A DNA stretch of 64,000 nucleotides from Microcaldota archaeon (GTDB lineage Archaea; Micrarchaeota; Micrarchaeia; Anstonellales; Anstonellaceae), in contig JAOAJF010000001.1 in NCBI GenBank assembly GCA_026414325.1, positions 76,824 to 140,823 on the forward strand, written 5' to 3'. The translations under genes and the position numbers were made by a program. Every line of letters starts with the position of its first letter. Position 1 is the stretch's first letter. Below are positions 8,589-15,861 of the stretch, one piece after another. A model generated the notes under the pieces. That model was not told the DNA's origin and did no database searches. It was given only the letters and a program-made list of their open reading frames with translations.

Positions 8589-8783
8589 ATGGTAAAAGTG
8601 GATAAAGAAACAAGAAGGATCTATGCAGATGATGATCCCTATCTTCAAAGCCCAGAAGCAAAAACAAAAGACTTTTCAGACAAATACTCTTCTTCAATCT
8701 ATGTGATTGATGCAGAAAAATCTAAAATTGCAAAGTTTTTGGGATTTAATTCTCCAGGGCTTTATGCAATAAAAATTAAGTAG
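8589..8783 (+). CDS. Spt4-like protein lacking the zinc ribbon cysteines
   Basis: 64 residues. The C-terminal half (I-Y-V-I-D-A-E-K-S-K-I-A-K-F-L-G, then P-G-L-Y-A-I-K) matches the conserved end of archaeal Spt4/RpoE2, and the place directly after rpoE is the usual one for this gene. Spt4 normally begins with a C-x2-C...C-P-x-C zinc ribbon; here the equivalent positions read K-V-D-K-E-T and D-D-D-P-Y-L-Q-S, and the protein has no cysteine at all. Spt4 pairs with Spt5 as an elongation factor. If this identification is right, the protein keeps the Spt5-binding strand but not the metal site. It could also be a diverged regulator. Confidence 0.65.
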   Translation: MVKVDKETRRIYADDDPYLQSPEAKTKDFSDKYSSSIYVIDAEKSKIAKFLGFNSPGLYAIKIK

Positions 8784-8801
8784 TACTCTGTTGGTGATTT
8801 A

Positions 8802-9077
8802 ATGGGAAAGAAGCCAAGGGGACGAGAGAGGCTTGTCCAATGTGATGCATGTGGTAGAAGAATTCCCAAAGATAAATCAATAACAATTGATTCAGTAACA
8901 GTTTATGATACTGAATTTAAGGGTTTAACTGAAGAAGAAAAACAAAACGAAGTTAGAACAGTTATTCATGGCTCTAAAACCTATTGCATTTCTTGCGGAA
9001 AACACAGAAGAATATTTGAAAAGAAAAAAAAGCAAATGCAAAGAAAATCCAATACAAATCCATTTGAAAATCTATGA
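8802..9077 (+). CDS. rps26e: Small ribosomal subunit protein S26e
   Basis: 91 residues. A basic N-terminus leads into V-Q-C-D-A-C-G-R-R-I-P-K-D-K and later Y-C-I-S-C-G-K-H-R-R, the two C-x2-C pairs and surrounding residues typical of S26e. It binds near the mRNA exit channel of the small subunit in archaea and eukaryotes that have it. The gene is not present in all archaea. GGTGATTTA precedes the ATG. It is probably co-transcribed with rpoE and the Spt4-like gene, at spacings of 12 and 18 bp. Confidence 0.85.
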   Translation: MGKKPRGRERLVQCDACGRRIPKDKSITIDSVTVYDTEFKGLTEEEKQNEVRTVIHGSKTYCISCGKHRRIFEKKKKQMQRKSNTNPFENL

Positions 9078-9119
9078 GTATGCTTTATTAATTTTTAGAA
9101 TATAAATATTACTGATACT

Positions 9120-9449
9120 ATGTTGAAAAAAATAGAAGTTGGGGGTGATAATGCCTTGGGGGAGCAAACAATAATTTTTGAAGGAAAAAAATTTGTTGGC
9201 CTTTCTTTTGATTTAGGAAACCTACCCCTTCTAATTCTAAAATGTAAAAGAGGTTATATTGCCTGTTCCTATTTGGACAAAAAATCAGCAGAAAACTTAG
9301 GCGACGTTGCAGCATTTGTTTCAGGAGTAAAAAGTTTTGATGAGCTTTTTAGAGCAAAAATAAAAACAATGACTGCGTGGGCAGAAGAGTTAGGCATACG
9401 AGAAGGAATGTCAGTAAAAAAAGCAATCGAGTTACTTGATAAAGACTAA
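9120..9449 (+). CDS. DUF1805 (YunC-like) protein
   Basis: 109 residues. The order L-P-L-L-I-L-K-C-K-R-G-Y-I-A-C-S-Y-L, then A-E-N-L-G-D-V-A-A-F-V-S-G-V-K-S-F-D-E-L, then A-W-A-E-E-L-G-I-R-E-G-M-S-V, is the diagnostic pattern of the DUF1805 family found in Bacillus YunC and many archaea. The biochemical function is not established. It is a soluble protein with no signal sequence. Five bases separate its stop from the stop of the convergent HD gene. Confidence 0.85.
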   Translation: MLKKIEVGGDNALGEQTIIFEGKKFVGLSFDLGNLPLLILKCKRGYIACSYLDKKSAENLGDVAAFVSGVKSFDELFRAKIKTMTAWAEELGIREGMSVKKAIELLDKD

Positions 9450-9453
9450 TTTT

Positions 9454-9996
9454 TTATTTTTCTTTTTCAATTAATCTTACTAAATTTACTTTTAGCAGTT
9501 TTAAAAATAGTTTTTTAGACTCTTTTAATTTTAGAGAATTTTTTGTGTTTTCAATCCAACTTTTTGTTTTGTACCCCAAGTCATTATAATTTTTTGCTGT
9601 AAGAGCACACTCTATTTTATCCGCATCTTTTACTATCTGTTTTATTTTTTTGTTTTTTAAATATTCTAAATAATAGTCCTTAATCTCTTCAGGAAACTCA
9701 GAAATTATTTTTTTATTTATTTTATTTTTATTTGGCTTTAGATATTTTTTTGCTATTTTATGTAAATCACCAATGTATATCTCTTCTAAATCATGAAAGA
9801 GTGATCCAACAATTAGCAGCAATATTTCATGCTCATTTAATTTCAACTTTTTAGCTAAAATAAGTGCTATTGGAACTGTTCTATATAAGTGCTCTGCTAC
9901 TGATTCCTTTGGAGCTGCAATTACATCCCAACCGCTTCTAGAAATATTTTTTAGAATTTGTAATTTATTTAAAAAATTTATAGTTTTATTTCTCAT
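9454..9996 (-). CDS. HD-domain hydrolase, YfbR-like nucleotidase family
   Basis: 180 residues. The HD superfamily metal ligands are visible: S-V-A-E-H near residue 34, L-F-H-D-L-E-E near 69 followed by I-G-D, and K-D-A-D-K-I-E near 122. This arrangement, with a preceding N-terminal helix ending in R-S-G-W, is that of the COG1896/YfbR group, which dephosphorylates deoxynucleoside monophosphates. The substrate is inferred from the group. The start is ATG at 9994-9996. Confidence 0.85.
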   Translation of the reverse strand: MRNKTINFLNKLQILKNISRSGWDVIAAPKESVAEHLYRTVPIALILAKKLKLNEHEILLLIVGSLFHDLEEIYIGDLHKIAKKYLKPNKNKINKKIISEFPEEIKDYYLEYLKNKKIKQIVKDADKIECALTAKNYNDLGYKTKSWIENTKNSLKLKESKKLFLKLLKVNLVRLIEKEK

Positions 9997-10020
9997 TCAA
10001 TCAACTTTGCTAGTTTTGGC

Positions 10021-11268
10021 CTATAAGTCGCTGTCATATATTACCTTAGTTTCAGATTCTGATTTTTGCTGACTTTCCAATAAGATTTGTAGCATTTGTT
10101 GAGGTTCATACCCTGGCTTGATAAATCGGCTGTGACCCCTTAAACCTTTAGAAGATTCTACTGTTGTTATCAATCCAAGCATTTCTAACTCATTAAGATA
10201 TTCTCTATACCATCTTGCAGAACGAGGTATTCTTTTAAATTTTCTACAAATTTTACAATATTCTTCATACACCTCTCCACTCAAAAGCCTATTTTCTTCT
10301 AAATTCTCTTCCTGGCCAAGCCTTTGATAATGTCCAATATTGTTATATAAATTACATATTGCAATTAGTACAAGTTGCTGATGCTTTGGTAATGTTTTAA
10401 TTATCTCGCCAACCAAAGTATTATCAACATTTTTTCTAGCTTCTTCTACTTCTCTGTCAGTTATTAAAAAAGACTTTTTTTCATCTGCTATCTCGCCAGC
10501 TTTAAGTAAAAGCTTTAGAGCATAGCGAGCATCTCCTGTTTCTTGTGCTGCTATTGCTGCAGCTAAATTTATTGCTGAGTCATGTACTGTTCCTTCAACA
10601 AAACCTAGCTTTACTCGCTGGGCTAATATTTCTCTAAGCTGAATACTATTATATGGGCTAAAAACTATCTCGCTTTCGCAGAGAGAAGATTTGCTTCTTG
10701 GGTCTAAAACCTCTTTAAAAGAAATTTTATTTGTTATACCAATCATTGAAATGGAGCCAGAGCTTATTTCATCATTCATTCTTGTTAAAGTATAGACTAA
10801 TTCATCTAAGTCTTTTACCATATCAATTTCGTCGAGAACTACAATAATTCTTTTTTGGTTTCCATTCTCGTATGGTACTTGTATATATTCTAATAATTTT
10901 TCATAAAAATGCGAAATTCCAAAACCAACTTTGTCTAATTCTGAAATAAAGGTTTTTCCAATTTTTTGCATTACTCTATATCTGGAATTATACATTCTAC
11001 AATTTACATATACATCTTGCGGAAAAATTGTTTTTTTTCTAAATTCGGCCATAACTCTTTTTACAGTACAGGTTTTACCAGTGCCTGTTTTACCATATAT
11101 AAATAAATTTTTTGGTCTTTGGTCTTCTAAAGCTGGAGCAACAGCTAGCATTATTTTTTCAATTTCTTTTTCTCTATAGGGAAGTACATCTGGAACAAAA
11201 TGAGGTGAAAGAACATTTCTATCTAAAAAAACAGAAGGGAGAGTAAGTATAGTATCAAAATTTTGCAT
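10021..11268 (-). CDS. cdc6: Orc1/Cdc6 replication initiator (copy 2)
   Basis: 415 residues. Walker A GKTGTGKT lies at 59-66, Walker B with VVLDEIDMV near 144-152 and sensor 1 as I-T-N near 183. The AAA+ lid follows, then a C-terminal winged-helix domain (about 330-400) with the S-A-R-W-Y-R-E-Y-L-N-E-L-E helix. It shares only the family motifs with copy 1, so the two are old paralogues rather than a recent duplication. The ATG at 11268 has no Shine-Dalgarno motif; a TATA-like box about 26 nt upstream suggests a leaderless message. Confidence 0.95.
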   Translation of the reverse strand: MQNFDTILTLPSVFLDRNVLSPHFVPDVLPYREKEIEKIMLAVAPALEDQRPKNLFIYGKTGTGKTCTVKRVMAEFRKKTIFPQDVYVNCRMYNSRYRVMQKIGKTFISELDKVGFGISHFYEKLLEYIQVPYENGNQKRIIVVLDEIDMVKDLDELVYTLTRMNDEISSGSISMIGITNKISFKEVLDPRSKSSLCESEIVFSPYNSIQLREILAQRVKLGFVEGTVHDSAINLAAAIAAQETGDARYALKLLLKAGEIADEKKSFLITDREVEEARKNVDNTLVGEIIKTLPKHQQLVLIAICNLYNNIGHYQRLGQEENLEENRLLSGEVYEEYCKICRKFKRIPRSARWYREYLNELEMLGLITTVESSKGLRGHSRFIKPGYEPQQMLQILLESQQKSESETKVIYDSDL

Positions 11269-11282
11269 ATTATTATTTATTT

Positions 11283-11306
11283 CTTAACTATTTAAAAAAA
11301 GTTAAG
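11283..11306 (-). promoter_or_regulatory. TATA-like box of cdc6 inside an inverted repeat
   Basis: CTTAACT at 11283-11289 and AGTTAAG at 11300-11306 form a perfect 7-bp inverted repeat. The 10-bp spacer plus flanks reads, on the minus strand, as a T-tract then TTTAAATA. The centre of that TATA-like element is about 26 nt upstream of the cdc6 start at 11268. A dyad around a TATA box is what an operator for a repressor would look like; the binding protein is unknown. Confidence 0.45.
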
Positions 11307-11376
11307 TTATACAAAACCTTATTAATTCTTTCTTTCTTATTTTTATATCAAAAAATTTGTTTTTGAGGTGTCTTGG

Positions 11377-11751
11377 ATGGGCTTGTTAGATGAAATAACT
11401 AAAACCTTGGGGCTTTCAAAAAGCACTGAAGTAGAAAAGATTGAGGAATTTATGGACAGCGCAGAGATGGAAAATGTAGATGTGCTCCATGAGGCAGCCG
11501 ATTTTTATGTAAAGCCCTTTAGTTTAGAATCTGAGCAGGATATTAATGTAGTTTTAGATGAGTTAAAACAAAAAAACATTCTTATTTTAAACATAGCTAA
11601 TCTAAAAAGAAACGAGGCAAAACAGAAAATGATCATTGATAATCTAAAAAATCACATTACAAAGATAAATGGAGACATTGCAAGACTAGATGAAAACAGA
11701 ATTCTAGTAACTCCTTCAAAAGTAAAAATTGTAAAAACCAAGAAGAAATAA
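11377..11751 (+). CDS. sepF: SepF-like cell division protein
   Basis: About 124 residues. The C-terminal SepF domain has H-E-A-A-D-F-Y-V-K-P-F, then V-V-L-D-E-L-K-Q-K-N-I-L-I-L-N-I, then I-T-K-I-N-G-D-I-A-R-L and V-T-P-S-K-V-K-I, the hallmark order of archaeal SepF. It begins with a short N-terminal helix (M-G-L-L-D-E-I) that could be the membrane-targeting segment. SepF anchors FtsZ rings to the membrane; no ftsZ is in the window. ATG at 11377 is preferred over GTG at 11368 because GAGGTG at 11365-11370 then serves as the ribosome binding site. It is divergent from cdc6. Confidence 0.9.
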   Translation: MGLLDEITKTLGLSKSTEVEKIEEFMDSAEMENVDVLHEAADFYVKPFSLESEQDINVVLDELKQKNILILNIANLKRNEAKQKMIIDNLKNHITKINGDIARLDENRILVTPSKVKIVKTKKK

Positions 11752-11786
11752 TCACAACAAAGAAAATTTAAAAATTACGCAAGAGT

Positions 11787-12371
11787 TTAAAAAAACATCT
11801 TCATTACCTTAGCAATATCTCTTTTTTCAACCAATATATACGTGCTATCCCATACTGAGAATATCTCCACTATACTTATAGAATGTTGGTAAAAATTAGC
11901 TAACATATAAAATAGAACTCCTGGGATTTTTTCAATATTCTGAGGGTGCTTAAACTCTACCAGCCCTAAATTATCCTGATAATACAATGTTTTATTTTTG
12001 TATTTTTCTAATTCTTTTCTTTCACCAATAGCTACTTGCTTATCTGAAAAAGAGATTAAATTTTTTGCTTTTATGTTTTGTTTTATATCTGCTACTAGTA
12101 CTGCATAATCACTATAAATATTTATTGTGCTGCCTTTTATCAAACTTTTTATCTCCTCTTTTTTAACTTTCTTTTCTTGTTTTTCTATTACTCTATACAA
12201 ATTTATCATTACTGCCTCGTCCGATTTTTTTATTCCTAGCTCGTTTTTAATTTTTTTTGCAACTGCTGAAATATTTAAAATCCCTTCATAAGAGTAATAT
12301 AACAAGAGGGGATTGTCATATAGATATTGCTCTACCTGCTCTTTAGTAGATGGGCTCTTTTCTTTTTTCAT
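11787..12371 (-). CDS. HTH plus ACT-like protein, probable regulator
   Basis: 194 residues. Residues about 10-72 form a helical block with V-E-Q-Y-L, N-I-S-A-V-A-K-K-I and a final Y-R-V-I-E-K, shared with the partial protein at 1-191. The middle is mixed. Residues about 150-194 (I-P-G-V-L-F-Y-M-L, then I-S-I-V-E-I-F-S-V, then Y-I-L-V-E) follow the beta-alpha-beta-beta pattern of an ACT domain, which in other proteins binds small ligands such as amino acids. DNA binding and ligand sensing are inferred from layout only. It converges with sepF. Confidence 0.65.
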   Translation of the reverse strand: MKKEKSPSTKEQVEQYLYDNPLLLYYSYEGILNISAVAKKIKNELGIKKSDEAVMINLYRVIEKQEKKVKKEEIKSLIKGSTINIYSDYAVLVADIKQNIKAKNLISFSDKQVAIGERKELEKYKNKTLYYQDNLGLVEFKHPQNIEKIPGVLFYMLANFYQHSISIVEIFSVWDSTYILVEKRDIAKVMKMFF

Positions 12372-12509
12372 ACTCTTTTTTCTTCTATCAAATTTATAAA
12401 TTTATCTATTTTTACAAAATTTTTAATTTTTTTAACAATTTTTCCAAAAAGCTTTTTAAATAAAGTACTATCTAAATCCAATACAAAACATATAAAAAAG
12501 GTGAGTTGA

Positions 12510-12704
12510 ATGCAACAGGCTAAGGGATTTTTTTATCAAAAATATTTAGAAGCAAAAGTGCTAAACACAAAGGCACTTATAAGACTTTATTATAACTTTA
12601 ATAAAAAATCAGCTAAATCTGAATCTAATTTTTCTCAATCACAAAATAAAAAAGTCAAAGAATTTTCAGATAAATTTCTAAATTCAGGAGGCTTATTTTT
12701 ATGA
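12510..12704 (+). CDS. 64-residue basic protein of unknown function
   Basis: No family recognised. It is Lys/Ser/Asn-rich and mostly helical, with K-A-L-I-R-L-Y-Y-N-F-N-K-K near the middle. Support for expression is good: a TATA-like stretch near 12455-12470, AGGTGAG at 12499-12505, then ATG at 12510. Its stop overlaps the start of the methyltransferase gene (ATGA at 12701-12704), so the two are probably translationally coupled. It could be a partner or substrate of that enzyme; this is inference. Confidence 0.65.
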   Translation: MQQAKGFFYQKYLEAKVLNTKALIRLYYNFNKKSAKSESNFSQSQNKKVKEFSDKFLNSGGLFL

Positions 12705-13543
12705 ATACAAAATTTAGTACTAATAATTTGAAAAAAAACAATATAGATGTAAATCTTTTAGGTTGGGAGTCAATTGCTACTAAATGGCATGCAGTAAAAC
12801 ATCCTCGAAGACCATCTTCTAATGATTTAAATAAACTTCAGCCTTTAGTTCAGAGGTTAGAAGGCCCAGTTGCAATATTCGGTGCAACTCCAGAATATCG
12901 CTTTTTACTAGACAAAATTTCAAAAGAATCAAAAAAAACTTATAATATCTATCTTATAGAAAAATCTATTCTATCCTACAAGGCAATGAATTCTATTTTA
13001 AAAAAAGAGTTTAATTTGATCCCAAAAAAAGAAACTTTAATAGAAGTTGATTGGGAAGAATTTTCTTATCCTAAAAATACTTTTTCCTTTTTATTAGGAG
13101 ACACTATCTTAGGCTATCTTCAGACAAAAGACAGGTTAGAAAAATTTCTTAACAATTGCCACTATTGCCTTACCTCTGGTGGCTCTTTCTTTTTAAGAGA
13201 ATTTCTTTTTAACCAAAGTCATACTCTAAACTTTTCTGCTAAAGAAGTGCGCCACCTACCAATAGACAAAGACAAAAAAAGATGGGCTTATATTTTTGTT
13301 AAAGGTTTTGCTATTGAAAATAGCACTTTTTATGAAGAAAAACTATCATTTAACTTACTTGAAAAAGTTCATGATGTTAAAGTCTTTAAAACCTGTGCAA
13401 ACCCTCCTCGTTTAAGGCTTGTTTTAGATCTAATAAATTTAGAAAAAATTTCCAAATCTTGTGGTTTTAATTTAATTATTCACCAGCAGCAGGAAAATTC
13501 TCTTTATCCTAAACCAGCTATTTTAGAACTAAAAAAATATTAA
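12701..13543 (+). CDS. Class I SAM-dependent methyltransferase-like protein
   Basis: 280 residues. The core has a Rossmann-like order: V-A-I-F-G-A-T-P-E-Y near residue 67 in the place of the glycine-rich loop, an acidic end of the second strand in I-Y-L-I-E-K near 88, F-S-F-L-L-G-D-T-I-L-G-Y near 128 in the place of motif IV, and a G-G-S-F-F-L-R-E motif V-like strand near 155. This is the methyltransferase fold, but the glycine loop is weak (G-A-T-P), so activity is uncertain. The substrate is unknown. AGGAGGC lies at 12687-12693. It overlaps the small gene upstream by four bases. Confidence 0.7.
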   Translation: MNTKFSTNNLKKNNIDVNLLGWESIATKWHAVKHPRRPSSNDLNKLQPLVQRLEGPVAIFGATPEYRFLLDKISKESKKTYNIYLIEKSILSYKAMNSILKKEFNLIPKKETLIEVDWEEFSYPKNTFSFLLGDTILGYLQTKDRLEKFLNNCHYCLTSGGSFFLREFLFNQSHTLNFSAKEVRHLPIDKDKKRWAYIFVKGFAIENSTFYEEKLSFNLLEKVHDVKVFKTCANPPRLRLVLDLINLEKISKSCGFNLIIHQQQENSLYPKPAILELKKY

Positions 13544-14220
13544 TTTTTTAAAATATATATTAGACCTTTTGCCTCAATATTAGTCATAAATCTTTTTTCA
13601 AAAAAAGCTCTAAGAGCATAGCTAAGTTTCTGTCGATTTTTTAAATTTTTTATTTTTTCTAATTTTTTTTCAACCAATTTTTCAATATATTCTCTTTCTT
13701 TCTTAGTTGCTAGTTGTTCTGCTCCTGACTTAAATTTTATGTTACTTAATTCATAAAGCACAATAGCTAAGGCGTTAGTTATATTTAAAACAGGATATCT
13801 TTTAGAAGTTGGTATATGAACTAAGACATCACACAACTTGATTTCCTCTCTATTTAGTCCAGTGCTCTCTCTACCAAATAATATTGCTATTGGCTTTTTG
13901 GTTTTTCTTTCTTCTAAAATTTTTTTAAATTGTTTTAGCTCAATAGGCCCAAAACTAATATCAGTATATTTATTTATAACCCCGCTTGTGCCAACAACTA
14001 AGTCACAACCCTTTAGAGCATCTTCAAGCTTTGAATAGATTTTTGCATTCTTAATTATTCTTTTTGCATGTTTTGCATACATTATAGCACTAAAGCCTAA
14101 CGAGCATTTAGGATTTATCAAATACATACTTCTTATGTTAAAGTTATCCATTACTCTTGCACTAAGCCCAAGATTTATCTCCTGCTCTGGCTCTACAAAA
14201 ATTATTCTAAATTTCTCCAT
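13540..14220 (-). CDS. trmJ: TrmJ-family RNA 2'-O-methyltransferase (SPOUT)
   Basis: 226 residues. The SPOUT-class knot is well marked: V-E-P-E-Q-E-I-N-L-G-L-S-A-R-V-M-D-N-F near residue 10, V-V-G-T-S-G near 75, I-A-I-L-F-G-R-E-S-T-G-L near 111 and I-P-T-S-K-R-Y-P-V-L-N-I-T-N-A near 136. This matches TrmJ, which methylates the 2'-OH of tRNA position 32. A C-terminal helical extension of about 65 residues is also typical. Five bases separate it from the HemK-like gene upstream on the same strand, so it is probably the last gene of the SRP RNA-tsaC-hemK run. Confidence 0.9.
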   Translation of the reverse strand: MEKFRIIFVEPEQEINLGLSARVMDNFNIRSMYLINPKCSLGFSAIMYAKHAKRIIKNAKIYSKLEDALKGCDLVVGTSGVINKYTDISFGPIELKQFKKILEERKTKKPIAILFGRESTGLNREEIKLCDVLVHIPTSKRYPVLNITNALAIVLYELSNIKFKSGAEQLATKKEREYIEKLVEKKLEKIKNLKNRQKLSYALRAFFEKRFMTNIEAKGLIYILKN

Positions 14221-14225
14221 ATTTT

Positions 14226-14840
14226 TTATTTTGTTGTATAGATTTTATATAAGATTATTCTCTCAAAAAAGAAGCTCTGTCTATCTATCTCTTTATAAGA
14301 ATAACCATTTTTATAAATAAAAGTTTTTAATTTTTCCAAATCTGCTAAATCTGAGACTATTAGATAAATAACACCTTGTTTTTTCAAAAAATTTTTTGCT
14401 TGGATTAAAAATCTTCTTATTATTTTCAAGCCATTTTTTCCACCATCAAAAGAGGAGTTAAGCTCATCTTTTATTTTTTCTTCTTTAGTTGTTGGAAGAT
14501 AAGGAGGATTAAAAATTATATAATCAAATTTTTGGTTTTTTATATTTTCAAAAAGGTCTGAATAAATGAATTTTATTTTGTTTTCTACTTTGTTTATTCT
14601 AGCATTTTTTTGTGCATTCTCAATAGCTTTTTTATTAATATCAGTCGCATAAATTTTTTCAATGCCTTTTTTTGCCAAATATATCGAAATTATTCCACTT
14701 CCAGTACCTATCTCCAAAATCTTTCCTTTTATATTTTTTAAATTTTTTAGAAGAAGAAAGCTATCTTCAGCAGGAAAATATACTTTTTTATGAGGCTTTA
14801 GTAAAATTATTCTATCGCCTACAAAAATTTTTTGAATCAT
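14226..14840 (-). CDS. HemK/PrmC-like protein glutamine methyltransferase
   Basis: 204 residues. Motif I is I-L-E-I-G-T-G-S-G-I-I near residue 40, and the catalytic N-P-P-Y-L-P sits near 109, the signature that binds the target glutamine or adenine amide. With no N-terminal PrmC helical domain it resembles the short archaeal/eukaryotic Mtq2 form, which modifies the GGQ motif of release factor aRF1. The release factor target is family-based inference. It overlaps the tsaC start region by four bases, in the same orientation. Confidence 0.85.
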   Translation of the reverse strand: MIQKIFVGDRIILLKPHKKVYFPAEDSFLLLKNLKNIKGKILEIGTGSGIISIYLAKKGIEKIYATDINKKAIENAQKNARINKVENKIKFIYSDLFENIKNQKFDYIIFNPPYLPTTKEEKIKDELNSSFDGGKNGLKIIRRFLIQAKNFLKKQGVIYLIVSDLADLEKLKTFIYKNGYSYKEIDRQSFFFERIILYKIYTTK

Positions 14841-15439
14841 AAAAATTCTTTAAAAATTTTTTTTGCTTTTTTGTATCCTGCACCAATTCTAACAAATTTT
14901 TTATTTACTAGGTCTATTATAGTTGAACCTTTTTTATGTCTGCACTCTCCAGCATCGATTATCAAATCAACTTTTTGCTTTATTTCTTCTTCAATATCCT
15001 CAACTTTATAATTAGATTTTTGGCCAGAAATATTTGCACTTGTACTAATTATTGGTCTGTTAAATGCTTTTGCTAATAAAGTGCAAAACCTGTTTTTTGG
15101 TACTCTAAGACCTATAACATTTTTCTTGACTATAGCAATCCTTCTTTTTGCTTTTGCCAAAATAGTAAACGGGCCAGGAAAAATTAATCTTATTTTATTT
15201 TTGTATTTCTCTACCTTTGCATATTTGTCTAATTCTTCTAGCTTTACAACAGCTGAAAACGTATCTACTTTTCTTTTCTTTACTTTAAGAATTTTTTTTA
15301 TAACTTTTTTATTTGTCCCATCTCCACCTATTCCATAAAGTGTATCTGTTGGATATATCAAAAGCCCGCCTTTTTTTAAAACAGCAGCTGCTTGTTTTAC
15401 TGCTTCTTTATATGGTGGGATTTTTATAATTTTTACCAT
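14837..15439 (-). CDS. tsaC: Sua5/YrdC/YwlC threonylcarbamoyl-AMP synthase
   Basis: About 200 residues. It shows the YrdC fold motifs: G-G-L-L-I-Y-P-T-D-T-L-Y-G-I near residue 20, K-K-R-K-V-D-T-F-S near 52, F-P-G-P-F-T-I-L near 92, G-L-R-V-P near 110 and I-I-S-T-S-A-N-I-S-G near 131. It makes threonylcarbamoyl-AMP for the t6A modification of tRNA position 37. There is no Sua5 C-terminal domain. An in-frame ATG lies 105 bp further upstream, but that extension would run through the SRP RNA, so ATG at 15437-15439 is chosen. Confidence 0.88.
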   Translation of the reverse strand: MVKIIKIPPYKEAVKQAAAVLKKGGLLIYPTDTLYGIGGDGTNKKVIKKILKVKKRKVDTFSAVVKLEELDKYAKVEKYKNKIRLIFPGPFTILAKAKRRIAIVKKNVIGLRVPKNRFCTLLAKAFNRPIISTSANISGQKSNYKVEDIEEEIKQKVDLIIDAGECRHKKGSTIIDLVNKKFVRIGAGYKKAKKIFKEFL

Positions 15440-15450
15440 ATTCTTCACTA

Positions 15451-15460
15451 AAAATAAAAA
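15451..15460 (-). terminator. T-rich 3' end of the SRP RNA
   Basis: On the minus strand the SRP RNA's closing helix is followed at once by TTTTTATTTT, the T-rich type of archaeal termination signal. The tsaC start codon lies only 11 bp further on, so some read-through may supply the tsaC message. Confidence 0.45.
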
Positions 15461-15740
15461 AGCGCACAAGAACGACCTTTGTGGCCAGAGCCAACTTATT
15501 CTGCATCTCTTAAAACCAAATTCAACCCTGTTTCCAGACAGCATGGCAATATTAGATTATGGCTGCTCCTTCCGGCCTGACCAGGTTCTCTAATATTACC
15601 ATCCATCTGGGCATGGGTTTCATAATTTGATTTTAAGCGCATATAATAAATTGGCTAAGGCGCCATCGGTCTGTCGGCCGCGCCATAAGAGGATTTGCGC
15701 TTAGCAGCAGACCCCTACCCTGCCAGCCTATCTTGTGCGC
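15461..15740 (-). ncRNA. ffs: Signal recognition particle RNA (7S)
   Basis: About 280 nt. The minus strand contains GGTCAGGCCGGAAGGAGCAG near 15568-15590, the SRP helix 8 core with the GGAA-type loop that binds SRP54. The 5' end (GCGCACAAGA) pairs with the 3' end (TTCTTGTGCGC), forming the archaeal helix 1. The region is far richer in G+C than its surroundings. It has a matching TATA box 26 nt upstream and a T-tract downstream. It targets ribosomes making membrane proteins together with SRP19 and SRP54, neither of which is in this window. Confidence 0.96.
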
Positions 15741-15762
15741 ATCAATTATTTTGTACTTTGAA

Positions 15763-15770
15763 GTATTTAA
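15763..15770 (-). promoter_or_regulatory. TATA box of the SRP RNA gene
   Basis: Minus-strand TTAAATAC, preceded by a purine-rich AAAAACC that fits a BRE. Its centre lies about 26 nt upstream of the SRP RNA 5' end at 15740. This is the best-calibrated promoter in the window because the RNA end is known from its helix 1. Confidence 0.6.
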
Positions 15771-15861
15771 GGTTTTTTTTGTTGTTAGCTTCAACATTTG
15801 TTCTATTTAAAAAAGTAAGCTTTTAAAATCTCAATATATTAAATAGTAGTTGTTGTTTATT

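Noticed and set aside
15439..15544. An N-terminal extension of tsaC reading through to 15544
   Set aside because: The extension lies inside the SRP RNA and has no similarity to the YrdC fold; the conserved protein begins at 15439.
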